Part shown: in pieces, positions 20,378 through 30,453 of the stretch
Layout: every line of letters begins with the position of its first letter
Numbering within the stretch: position 1 is the stretch's first letter
Assembly (NCBI RefSeq): GCF_963678635.1
Contig: NC_087069.1
Coordinates: 43,104,688 to 43,168,687, forward strand
Origin: Symsagittifera roscoffensis
Taxonomy: Eukaryota > Xenacoelomorpha > Acoela > Convolutidae
DNA: 64,000 nt
Direction: 5' to 3'
The notes under the pieces: model-generated
Database searches by the model: none
Seen by the model: only the letters and a program-made list of their open reading frames with translations
Told to the model about the DNA's origin: nothing
Translations under genes and position numbers: made by a program

Positions 20378-21156
20378 TTAAAACTTAACTTTCTCCTCAA
20401 CAATAAATTTCACAAACAAAACATCAGTATCTACATCAAGTTTTCCATATCCATTTGTCAAAATATCCTTTATTTTACAAAATGCGGCAGAATGGGGTCC
20501 ATTAATTAAACTTTCAAATCTTTTCAAAGTTTCTGTATTCATCTCATCTGTTTGAACATGTCTGCTTTCTGTATGTTTCTTTGAAACTGAAGTCGAAACT
20601 CTTACGGATTTGTTTGACGTCGACGATGCAGCATGCGTAACTGTATTATCAATTCGTTTCTGTCCCCCAACTGCCGGAGATTTTTTGCAAACGTTTTGAT
20701 TTGGTGAAGTTTGTTTGTTAGATGATGTTGTAGAAAGCAATAAATTGGGTAAACGTTTTTTGATCGCAGTGAAATCTAACAAATCGGGATTGGTTGCAAC
20801 AAGTTGTGCTGAGTAAGTGAGAGCTAGTTTAAGCTTGTCAAATAACTCACCGTTTCCTTTGACATCTTTAGCAGGAGAAACTAAGTATTTGAAGCAAGTG
20901 AAAATACAAGAAACACTGAAACATTTTTGGGAAGGAAAAAATTGGTTCAATTGTTCCTCTGAATCTACTTGAATTAATATATGGTAATGAGTTTTTTTTT
21001 CATTCTCGACTGAAAAAGGGCAATATTGAGATTTGAAGTGGCTTCCAAAAGCATAATTTTTAAAAGTAGATAAATTAGGAATTTTTTCAGTGATAACAAA
21101 TTTGAAATTTGGTTGAAATAATCAGGTAACACAACTTCGAACATAGCTTCTGCCAT
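20378..21156 (-). pseudogene. Candidate HUH-type (Rep-like) protein, one frameshift
   Basis: The gene begins with an ATG at 21156 (MAEAMFEVVLPDYF). A frame change near 21115-21125 leads into a second frame that stays open to 20378. This second frame carries the hydrophobic-flanked motif THYHILIQ (20981-20989 encodes HYH), followed about 30 residues later by CFKYLVSPAKDVKG. A His-hydrophobic-His strand followed by a helix with Tyr and Lys is the arrangement of HUH endonucleases (Rep proteins). The rest is a Ser/Thr/Lys-rich linker and a closing conserved-looking block (FESLINGPHSAAFCKIKDIL). No helicase domain is present. This is a motif-level guess. An unrelated protein with a chance HYH is quite possible. 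Confidence 0.35.
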
Positions 21157-21170
21157 TTTGTAAAGGAAAA

Positions 21171-21579
21171 TTATTTCGAGTCGTGCTTGAAATCGTTTGT
21201 GTTTGAGGAAAGTTGAGATTTCCTGGCTCGTTTACTGTTAGACTGTGGTTTGTCTTTGTTTTCAACAGTATCAGAAATTTCACTTGTTTGCGCTCGGATT
21301 GACTTTCCCGACTTTAGTAATTTTGAAAATTCTTCGCTGCTTAAGGAAAGTCTTTGTACACAATCAAATTCAGCGCTTTCAGTTGTTTTTTTGAAAACTT
21401 TCAGGAATACATAAGTTCCAGTTTGGTCATATGTTTTCAATGTAGCACGCACTAATCTTTTACTGTTTTCCGAAATATCGAAATAGCAATCGCCAAAATC
21501 TTTATCTGCATTTGCTGTGGTGCTTGTTTTGGTTTTATTCCTTGTAACGAGTAAATTTTCAAAGTAACTTGATTCAAAA
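21171..21579 (-). CDS. Possible PC4-like ssDNA-binding protein (3' exon)
   Basis: The frame is open from upstream of 21579 to 21171 without an ATG. A strong splice-acceptor pattern (pyrimidine run then ATTCAG) lies just before 21579, so an upstream exon is likely. The core alternates strands: FGDCYFDISENSKRLVRATL, TGTYVFLKVFKK, then a helix LSLSSEEFSKLLKSG, and a basic Ser/Lys tail (SKRARKS). A strand-rich domain followed by L-S-x-x-E-F-x-x-L is reminiscent of PC4/p15 ssDNA-binding folds, a reasonable role in DNA replication of a protein-primed element. Family membership is inference. Confidence 0.35.
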
Positions 21580-22025
21580 CTGAATAGAAAAAAATGAATG
21601 GTTCCGATTGATTGTATATGTCTGCAAAAGAAAGCGTTGTATCTATTTTAATTTATATACACATGTACTTTATATCGCAAAGATATTGGATTGCAATTTA
21701 GTTCAAATGAATAAGTATTTTGTGCATGTACAACTGATAAGAATTTTAATGGGTGTTAAAGGTCACAATGTTTAAACGTTATTTTTGATACAAGCTATTT
21801 GTTTGAATGCAATTTAGATAAACATAGAAAACCACGCAAGGTAACATAAATATTTTAAACGCCCTCCCTTATTAAACTGATCAAAAACTACATAGGAGGT
21901 CTTGAAATTTCTAATTTTAGAAGAACCAATCCCTATTTTAATCTCTTGAGGCGTTTTCACAATTCATTTCAGTTTCATTTCTCTCCGCGTTACGTTTGTC
22001 CTTTTCTTCCAACTTTTCTTCAAAA
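21580..22025. promoter_or_regulatory. Divergent intergenic region of the Polinton
   Basis: This is the space between the minus-strand block and the plus-strand block. On the minus strand, GTATATAAAT at 21651-21660 is a good TATA box ahead of the leftward genes. No other motif is clear. A first exon for the ssDNA-binding-like gene may also lie here. Confidence 0.4.
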
Positions 22026-22660
22026 ATGCCTTTTTATATTATTGCCGGATATTCCAATCACGAAAGAACCATTTTTTATGAAACCGTTCACGGTAATTTT
22101 GTAGCAATAACTAACGAAGAAAAAAGTTTCAATTCTGATGAGTGGACTTGTACTCATCACGTTATGATTCCCAAAAATTTTTTACATTTATTCAGTAAAC
22201 TTTCCTTAAAAAATTCAAAGAAAGACGAAGAACTGAATATAAAGTATTTGAGTTACCTTACAAATTCTGGTAAATATACGGATCCTGACGAGCCTCTTGC
22301 TCTTCAGGTTGATATTTCAACTTTATCAAAACCAGTAAAAAAAAATTGTATAAATACGATTGTGATGTTACTCCGATGTGTGAAAACCAGTTAGAATACT
22401 TTGAAGAAATTGAATATTTTGATCGTTTATGGGGAATGGAACAGATTGAACCACCATCATTAGTTACCCCGAAAGCTGATCCTTCTCCTACAGTGTCACC
22501 ATGGCTTGATGAACCAGATTCTTCAACTCCAACGCGCACCCCCGAAGCGACAATGAGTAATCATATGGAAAATTTAACTCCTTCTCTATGCCTTGCACCA
22601 AAGAAAAAACGGAAGCTAACAACACTAGAGAAAGCGCAGGAGTATTTGGACCTTATATAA
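22026..22660 (+). pseudogene. Plus-strand Polinton protein with classical NLS (frameshift in A9)
   Basis: The ATG at 22026 opens MPFYIIAGYSNHERTIFYET, followed by a DEWTCTHHVMIPKNFLHLF segment. At the A9 run 22337-22345 the frame shifts to a second open frame to 22660 that carries an acidic part (QLEYFEEIEYFDRLW), a Pro/Ser/Thr-rich linker and ends with LAPKKKRKLTTLEKAQEYL. PKKKRK (22598-22615) is a textbook monopartite nuclear localisation signal. The protein is therefore probably nuclear, perhaps a DNA-binding or regulatory factor. I do not recognise the N-terminal domain. It is the first plus-strand gene facing PolB. Confidence 0.55.
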
Positions 22661-24060
22661 CTTTGAAACTGAGGTTGAGTTTTATTGACTTTGTTTGTTT
22701 TTATTGTGTATAATAATTTAACTTTAAAATTGAGTTTGAGTTTATATCTTGTGTTTGTTCATTAATTATCACACGATTGTGTTCTGATTAATAATTTAAT
22801 ATAAAAGCCTTTAAAATTTGAAGTTAAAAAAATCATTTCTTTTTTAATTAAATGACTATTTTTTTCAATTAAAAATTTCATTTTTTCCACAAATAGGAGT
22901 TAACATATTATTTTTGAACTTCTTATTTACATTAGTAATCTTGAGAAAAAAAAATGAAAAGCATCCATATATATGCTTATTTTTAGAAAACAAGATTAAA
23001 AAAAATATCAAATTCGTTTTTTGAAAAAAAGATAATTAACTTCAAAAAAAACTTTAAAAAAATAATTTTGGATGAAAACTTATATTGTCATATGTTTATT
23101 CATTTAATTATCATACAAACTGAACATAATAAGAAATAGTATAAAAGATGTTTAAAACCAACTTTTTGTTAAAAATAAATATTTTTTTAATGTTTTTTAG
23201 TTAAAAATTTTGATTTTTTAATTACAAAAAGGAAAAAAAATGCATTAGTTTTTTCTTTTTCTTCAAATTGGAGTTACCATATGATCATTGATACTGTTGT
23301 CTCCAAAAATTATCTTTATAAAAAAAATACAAGTATCCATCATCATACTAAATATTTGAGAAAAATAATAAAAAATCAAATTTTTTAATTGATGACTCAT
23401 CGTTTTTTCATTTTTCCGAAAAAATGCGATTTTCAACCTGAAGACGCAATTTTTTATTATGAGCAAGTAGTGTTGTTATGAAAGTGCAATGAGGGGCACG
23501 ACTAATGAGATTGTGGGAGTAGATGTTTTTTCAATAGTCTTCAAGAAAAACGCTAATCCCCTTAATCCCCCCTGAAACAACAAACTCATTTTTCTTTACA
23601 GAAAAGTATTTTTTCTGAGTTTTTTCTCATATCGAAAGACAATTGAGACAAATTCATGATGACATGGACCGTGCCACCGCTCCGTGATTGACATCATTGA
23701 TAACAATGCGCCTGGAAAGTTAAAAAACTGACAGTTTTTCAGTTTTTGCTTTACTTATTCATCATTTCAACTGTTTTTGATACAAATTTTGACATTTTTA
23801 TAGAATGTTCTGTCCCCATGACAATTGGGATATTTAGGATCTATCATGTGTTGTGACATGCTCAACTTTTATTCGCAATTTGGAAAATTTCATCAATTTA
23901 CAATTTGAATTGATAAAATATAAAACTAAAACTTTTCTCTCTTGGCTCTAAAATCATTTTGGATTAAAATTTAGCTCAAACTTGATTTGCTTCGATTAAT
24001 TTTTATCGTTTGTAGTAATGATAACAATTCAAACAACAATTAATCTGTTTCGCCCAATCG
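22661..24060. other. AT-rich spacer ahead of the polymerase gene
   Basis: Very A/T-rich with poly-A and poly-T runs and no gene. A minus-strand ORF at 23263-23466 has no features. The 3' end of the preceding transcript is probably near 22680-22800. Confidence 0.5.
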
Positions 24061-24180
24061 AAATTTGAGTTTGACAGTTATGGCGGGAAATTCAAATCTA
24101 ATTCAAATTTTGGCGGGAAAAGAGTTCAAATTCAAAGTTAAGCGGGAAAAGCTATTCAAATTCAAACCGAGAAGGGAAAA
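24056..24180 (+). promoter_or_regulatory. Tandem E2F-like sites upstream of PolB
   Basis: TATGGCGGGAAA (24079-24090), TTTGGCGGGAAA (24109-24120) and TTAAGCGGGAAA (24138-24149) recur every ~30 bases, with a degenerate fourth unit ending at 24179. The second is an exact match to the E2F consensus TTTSGCGGGAAA. The spacer is a repeated TTCAAATTCAAA-like word. The array lies directly before the polymerase reading frame. Confidence 0.6.
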
Positions 24181-24216
24181 AGGAATTGAAGCTCAGTAGT
24201 TTAAACCTTTTGGTGT

Positions 24217-27200
24217 TTGGTTGGGATTCATTCCCTTTCCTGCTTCGCTTTAAAACAGTTCCAGAACGAAATTGGTTTCAAGTGTAACTATTGTCCCAAA
24301 GTTTTTACAATAAAAACGAATAGATCTCGTCATGAACGGAACTTTCACGCTGTTGAAAAAGAATTACCCGTTTTTACTTGCTACCATTGTAAATTTAGCA
24401 GTTTACTGCTATCAAAATTACAGCAGCATATTGAATCAGATCATCAAAAATTTAACAATTTATGTCGGTATTGTCGGCTTGGTTTTTGTGAATTTAAAGA
24501 TTTCAAGGGTCACATGCAATCAGAGCATGGGCTACCTGTTTTGCGTCAACAACTTACATCACTCAGCAACCCCTCTAGCTCAATCACACAAGCAAACGAT
24601 ATTGATAATTTTCCAGCCTCAATTGAAGTTCATGAATCAGCCATGAAAAATACGTTAATGACTTTTATGATTCCCAACCAAAATATTGAACATGATCTTA
24701 TCGAATTTATGACCTTGAAAAAAAATGAGATTCAAACTTTGATACTAGATAGAACCTGTAATGGACCCTGCAAAGTACAATTTTCGGTTAAACTTACTTT
24801 AATCAAGCATGCTACTGTTGTTTCGGACCAAAGCAAGCAACAACCTGAAGACGAACGCGTTGAAATTTTTGCTAAATCTATGATGACTCCCCTTTATGCA
24901 AACGGTTTGTCTGATGAATTATTTCTCGAAATGCTCGAAAAAATGGAAGCTGTGCTCCAGAATTTTTCAGCCCATGGTAGCGGCTGGGTTCTGCAGCGTG
25001 TAAATGAGCTTTACATTAAAATCGGAAAAATGTTGCCAATAAGAGGCTCTTCGTTTATACCTCTACCTGCAAAAATAGCAAATTCGCAACAATTGATTAA
25101 TATTCGTAATCACAACGACCACAATTGCTTTTTGTTATGCTACACTGCCGCCTATCATCTTAGATATAAGCCTGATCTAATTGTCGGTAGTTTGGTTGAT
25201 CCTAAACTTGAAGAGACAGATCCACACACCTATACAAAGCCCGGAACGCCACAGGTTTCTGATAATTTCTTTATGCCAATGAGCTTGAACATGATTCCTC
25301 AATTCGAGCGACTTAATAACGTTCAAGTAAACGTGTTTCAATATCAAAAAGGAGATCTCAATCCAATGATTGTCTCAAAGTTTGAAAGCTCAGATAATTT
25401 TATCATGGATTTGCTTTTGTTATATGAACCCGGAATACACCACTTTGTTTTGATAAAAGATCTACTCCGATTTGTTTGTGAAGTTCGAAAGCAAAAATTC
25501 CGAAGTTTCCTGCAGTTGTGTCGTAACTGTTTTCAAATTCATTACAATGAAATTGATCATAAAACGCATGAGCGAATTTGTAAAGATCATGAACCAGCTG
25601 TAGTTATAATGCCAACAGCTGAAAATGGCTGCCACAAGTATAAATTTAAAAACTTTCAAGCTCTCTGGTATGCACCTATTGTTGTTTATTTTGATTTCGA
25701 ATCGTTCCTGAATCCCGTTACAACATGTATGAACAACCCACAAATTTCCTCATCTCGCGTTCTAGAAAAACATGAACCCTCCGGGTATTCAATGGTTGCT
25801 ATTGACCATGAGTCCTCAGAACCATTTTTCTTTAGTCTTGACAGCTCTGAAAATTGTTTAGAAAACTTTATCAAAGAGTTACATCTATTAGCCCGAGACG
25901 TTTACATCTATAAACGGAAAGTGCCACATTATTTGGGAGATCGCAGCCAACTGCGTAAAGAAGAAACTTTAACCTGTTGGATTTGTCAAGAAAACTTCAG
26001 TGAAAGCGAAGAAAAGTGCCTGGATCACTGTCACTCTTCGGGAAAATTTCTAGGATGGACCCACGACAAATGTAATTTAGCGCGAAGAAACATAAATTAA
26101 ATTCCGGTCGTGGGACACAATTTGCAGAATTATGACATGCATCATATATGTCTAGCGTTGAACGAATGTGACTCGCGTAGTACAATACAAGTCATTCCAT
26201 CCACCGATGAGAAATATCTTTCACTAATTATCGGAGTAGTGGTTAAAACCATTACACGAAAAGATCAAACAACACAAAACATTTATGAGTATCTTCGTTT
26301 TATAGATTCTTTCAAGTTTCTAAACTCATCACTACAAAATTTAGTTGACAACTTGCCTGACAACAAATTTACAATTCTGGAAAACCACTTTCAAAACGTA
26401 AGCCAAACTTTTAGAACTCTATTACGTAGAAAAGGATTCTATCCTTACAATTACATGACCGACCGTAAAAAGTTTGACGAAAAAGAGTTACCGCCTCTCG
26501 AAAAGTGGGTGAATAAGTTAGAAGGAGATAAAATTGCTATTAATGCTGATAACTTGGTTGAAGCAAAGGAAGTTTTCAATCAATTCAATTGTCAGAACCT
26601 GCGAGACTATCATGACTTATATTTGTCATGTGACACCTTGCTCCTAGCCTGTGTCTTTGAGGAATTCCGCTCTATCAGCTATGAAACATAACCTTGATTG
26701 TGCTCATCATTTCACCGCTTCTAATTTAGCTGGTGACGTTTTCAAGCGGGTTTGTAAAGCTGATGTTGAATTGCTAACGGATCGAGATCATTTAGACATG
26801 GTTGAAAAAATGATGCGAGGTGGTACTGCATCAATCTTTGAAAAACGACAATTCACTGCAAACAACAGGCAAATGAACGAAACATTTAATTCGAGCTAAG
26901 ATACTACTTATGGCTTCATGGTTGATGCCAACAACTTATACGGTGGAGTAATGCAAACTCACAAACTGCCTGCACGTCATTTCGAGACAATCGGAGTTAG
27001 AAATGAAAGAAATAATCACGAAAACGAAGATGAGAATTCCATGTCAATAGAAGAAATTTTAGCAACACCTGACGATTCAGACTATGGTTATATTGTTGAA
27101 ACTGATTTAAAATACCCTCATTTGTTGCATGAAAGTCACCGTGACTATCCATTGGCACCCACTAAGGAAGTTGTTCAAAAAGATTGGTTGAGCAGATACC

Positions 27201-29298
27201 AAACAAATATCTCAGAACAAATGAAAAACAATGAAAACTGTGGACCCGCAATAGGTAAAGTGAAAAAACTTCTACAAACTTTACATGATAAAACTCATTA
27301 TGTAATTCATTATAAACTCCTGAAACTCTACGTGAAGCTTGGCCTTATCGTTACAAAACTGTATCGCATCGTAAAGTTCAAACAAGAATTGTGGCTCGAA
27401 CCGTACATAACTCTAAATACAAACAAACGGAAAGCGGCAAAAAACAAGTTTGAAGAAGCCCTGTACAAACTATTGATCAATTCAATTTATGGAAAAATGT
27501 GTGAGTCAAAAAGAAAGAGAATGAAAATCAAGATTTTACGAGATGCTGAAGAAACAATGCGAAATATAAGTAAGTTTGAATTTGAAACCTACAAAATTTT
27601 TGGCGAAGACATGGCTGCATTGACATTAGCACCAACGAAAATCAGATGGGATGTACCCACAATTGTAGGAGCGTGTATACTAGAGCTAGCAAAGTTTGAG
27701 ATGTACAAATTTCACTACGAGGTTATGAAGCCCAACTTCAACTGTCACCTCTTGTACTCAGACACTGACAGCCTAATGTACGAAATAAAAACGGAAAAAA
27801 ACTCGAATTTTTATAAAAAAACTGTACGAGAAACGTGAAATTTTGGACAACTTTGACTTCTCCAATTATCCATCGGACCACTTCCTCTACAATGTAGAAA
27901 ACAAACTTACAGTTTTAAAGTTTAAAGACGAATTCCCGGGTGATATAATTACAGAATTCGTTGCATTGAAGCCAAAGCTTTATTCAATACTATCGCAAAG
28001 TAAGTACATTTCCTTCAATAATACCGGCTCAAAATTGTTCAAACAGTGCTTTTTATTTTCAAAAATTAAAAAATTTCGAAAAAAATTTTTGAAAAATTTT
28101 GAAAAAAAAATGTCAAAAATTTTCGTTGAAAAAAAAATTAAAAAAAAATTTTGTCAAAAAAATTTCGTTGGAAAAAAAATTTGGTAAAAAAAAAATGTTA
28201 TAAAAAAAGTTTTGTAAAAAAAAATTTTGTCATCAAAAAAAAAAATTGGAAAAAAAAAATTTTATGAAAAAAAAAATTTGTCATCAAAAAAAATATGGAA
28301 AAAAAATTGAAAAAAAAAATTTTTTGGAAAAAAAAATTTTATGAAAAAAATTTTTTGTGAAAAATTTTTTTCTGAGTGAAATTTTTTGAGATGACTTAGG
28401 TTTTTTGGTGCTTCTGTGGGTGGGGGTAAGGGGGGGTGTATAGGTTAAATGGTTATCACCTTTTTTTAAAGGGGGGTGGATCTTCTGAAAAGGATGCGTT
28501 CATACTTTTTTTTTCAATTTCAAGTATTAGTTTACAAAACATTTAGATATATAATGATTAGTGAGCATCATTTTTTTAATAGATACACGGAAGCACTCAG
28601 CAAAAGGAATCACTAAGGTGACTCAACAGTTGCTAACTCATGAAAAATACATCGAAACTCTCGCGTCTGGAAACCTTGTACGAGCCGAAAATACTCGCAT
28701 CATCTCCGAGAGGCATATTCTGAACATTGTTCGAGCAAACAAAATCGCATTATCAGCCTATGATGATAAGCGATACATCCTCAGCGATGGTATCTCTACA
28801 TTGCCATACGGTCACTATAGAACAGTAAATGCTTCTATCTTTCCCGATAGCAATCAGGATGATGATGATGATAGCGAAAGGAACGTGAGTGAAACTAATA
28901 GCACCAGTCACCACAAAGATCAAGATTTAGACGATTGGCTGAAATTTTTCGAGGAAGAAGATGAGATAGTCGACTGGGATCACGAGAGCTCGAACCAAGA
29001 AGAAATCTTTACGCAGGATACGAATTTTGGGTCAGAAGATAGCTTTCTTGTGTTAGATACTCAACCGAGCCGTTCGTTGAGAGACCTCTTAAATAGTATC
29101 ACCAGCTATGAAGCTCCAGATCCAGGTAGAGTTCGTGTCACAGAAATTGTTGAGAGTGATATCGAAAGCGATGATTTGGTTGATCCAAACGCAGTTACTT
29201 CTTCTTCGTCGTCGGATGATGAATGGTACCTCGACCGCGAAGCAGTTGAAGATTCAGCACCGCAGTCAAAAAGACGTAAAACAAACAAAAAACTCTAA
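24217..29298 (+). pseudogene. Protein-primed DNA polymerase B (PolB), interrupted; one intron
   Basis: About 1500 codons. Order of parts: three C2H2 zinc fingers (24277-24525), a Cys/His domain with DHNCFLLCYTAAYH (~25120) and HHFVLI (~25440), the exonuclease start YFDFES (~25687), a Cys/His cluster CWICQENF...LDHCHSSGK (~25975-26045), VGHNLQNYD (~26110), palm motif A VDANNLYGG (~26921-26945), motif B INSIYGK (~27475-27495) and motif C YSDTDS (27755-27772). After an intron (28000-28582) comes the conserved end KRYILSDGISTLPYGHYR and an acidic tail. Lesions: TAA at 26098-26100, frame change near 26680, TAA at 26897-26899, frame change at A7 27815-27821. No ATG opens the frame. A splice acceptor near 24257 may join a missing first exon. 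It would replicate the element from protein primers. Confidence 0.92.
28000..28582 (+). other. Intron within PolB, 583 bp
   Basis: The donor is A|GTAAGTACA at 28000. The acceptor is TTTTTTTAATAG ending at 28582. The split codon (phase 1, A + AT) joins the LYSILSQ end of exon 1 to TRKHSAKGI of the next exon, matching the expected continuity of Polinton PolB. The intron is almost entirely poly-A/T tracts such as AAAAAAATTTTTT with one G-rich patch near 28420-28485. Confidence 0.75.
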
Positions 29299-29740
29299 TG
29301 TTGTGTGTTTGATTCAAGTTGAATACAAAATTTAATGTTGTAAATTAGTGAACTGTATTATACTTACTTTCCACGTTTGTTCACTGTTAGGTAATGGCGG
29401 GCTACTTTAAATCCACTTTTGGTTTTGTGTTACTATTTTATCTGGAGTGGTTTTGAGAGTTTTCATATTGGAATTGACCCCAAACTGCTTTTAGTGCGTT
29501 TAACCGACACTTACTTCAGAAGATTGTGTGTATAATTCAACCTTTTCAGTTCATATCTCTTTTCACCAAGACCAAAGCGTTTGTAGAAACATTGAAAGAA
29601 CCAATTCGCAAAGACCTTCAACAGCAAAACACAATAAAAAGTTTTAGTTCAATTGGAATACAACATAGCTTGCCGAGCTATAGGTGGCGGAAAGAAATAA
29701 TATATCGACAGTACGATTTTGTTTTAACCAACACAACTTT
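29299..29740. other. Polinton right subterminal region, no supported gene
   Basis: Sequence after the PolB stop with no recognisable coding segment. An ORF at 29526-29747 runs into the iterons and is not claimed. Confidence 0.5.
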
Positions 29741-29744
29741 CACA

Positions 29745-30042
29745 TAAGGATCATTAAGTATAAAAATTATACATAGGGATCATTAGGTATAAAAATTATA
29801 CATAGGGATCATTAAGTATAAAAGTTATACATTGGGATCATTAGGTATAAATATTTTACATAGGGATCATTAGGTATAAATACTTTACAAAGGGATCATT
29901 AGGTATAAATATTTTACATAGGGATCATTAGGTATAAATATTTTACATAGGGATCATTAGGTATAAATATTTACATAGGGATCATTAGGTATAATCTATA
30001 CCCAATGATCCCTGTAGGGATCACCCCCCCCCCCCCGATCCC
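29745..30042 (-). repeat. Right terminal inverted repeat with nine 29-bp iterons and a hairpin
   Basis: Nine direct units with the core GGGATCATTAGGTATAAATA occur every ~29 bases from about 29747 to 30000. The last unit pairs with an inverted copy: 29978-29993 is complementary to 29997-30012 at 15 of 16 positions, separated by ATC. The C run and CGATCCC follow. These look like binding sites for the integrase, terminal protein or a replication initiator. Confidence 0.85.
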
Positions 30043-30290
30043 AGTGTCGTATATCTATACTACTTTTATGTATGAGAATTGTATGATCAATTTTTTTTAA
30101 ATTAAAACGTCGAATTTTTCATCACCAGACCCCTTTTTTAGAATCAAACAGCCGCAGAAATTAGTTTATATCTTCTTTCAGCCCTTTTTCGAAGTTAACG
30201 AAAATTGTATGACAAGCAATTTTCTATACAAATGATGCATGAAATTGTCTGATAGGCATTTTTGGTGTGTGGAGGTCAACCCGGGCAAGA
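30043..30290. repeat. Right part of the dispersed repeat split by the Polinton
   Basis: It contains TTGTATGATCAA, TTGTATGACAAGC and GTCTGATAGGCATTTTTGG, followed by GGAGGTCAACCCGGGCAAGA. The same words close the related copies at 43460-43520 and 45420-45465. Together with 10795-11190 it makes one interrupted copy. Confidence 0.5.
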
Positions 30291-30453
30291 TAAAAACTTG
30301 ATTTGGATTGTTCAATTCTTGAGCTGATGGCATCCTAAATCCGGTCTTTAAATGTTTCTACGTTTTGTAACTATTAAAAATTTAGATATTACCCATTTAC
30401 TAATCAAAGAAGAAATGAAAATTGTTGAAAATTGACCGATATCATCAAGAAAC

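Larger units (their letters stand above)
11199..30042. mobile_element. Maverick/Polinton DNA transposon, ~18.8 kb
   Basis: The two ends are inverted copies: GGATCG followed by about a dozen G at 11199, and a C run followed by CGATCC(C) at ~30024-30042, each followed inward by iterons. Between them lie the hallmark Polinton genes: protein-primed DNA polymerase B, retroviral-type integrase, adenain-like protease, HerA/A32-type packaging ATPase, double-jelly-roll major capsid protein and single-jelly-roll penton. Size and content are typical for the group, which is thought to alternate between transposon and virus life styles. The host flanks read AGTGCG on the left and AGTGTC on the right near the junctions, a possible imperfect 6-bp target duplication. 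Lesions in polymerase, integrase, ATPase and capsid genes mean this copy is probably not autonomous as it stands, unless they are assembly indels. Confidence 0.93.

Noticed and set aside
23263..23466. Minus-strand ORF in the spacer before PolB
   Set aside because: Composition is that of random AT-rich DNA, Phe/Ile/Lys-rich without a pattern.
24332..24646. 104-codon ORF overlapping PolB
   Set aside because: It lies in another frame within the zinc-finger region of PolB and has no independent support.
29745..30020. Repeat-spacer pattern resembling a CRISPR array
   Set aside because: The 29-base units are contiguous direct repeats without unique spacers, and they sit at a transposon end in a eukaryotic genome.
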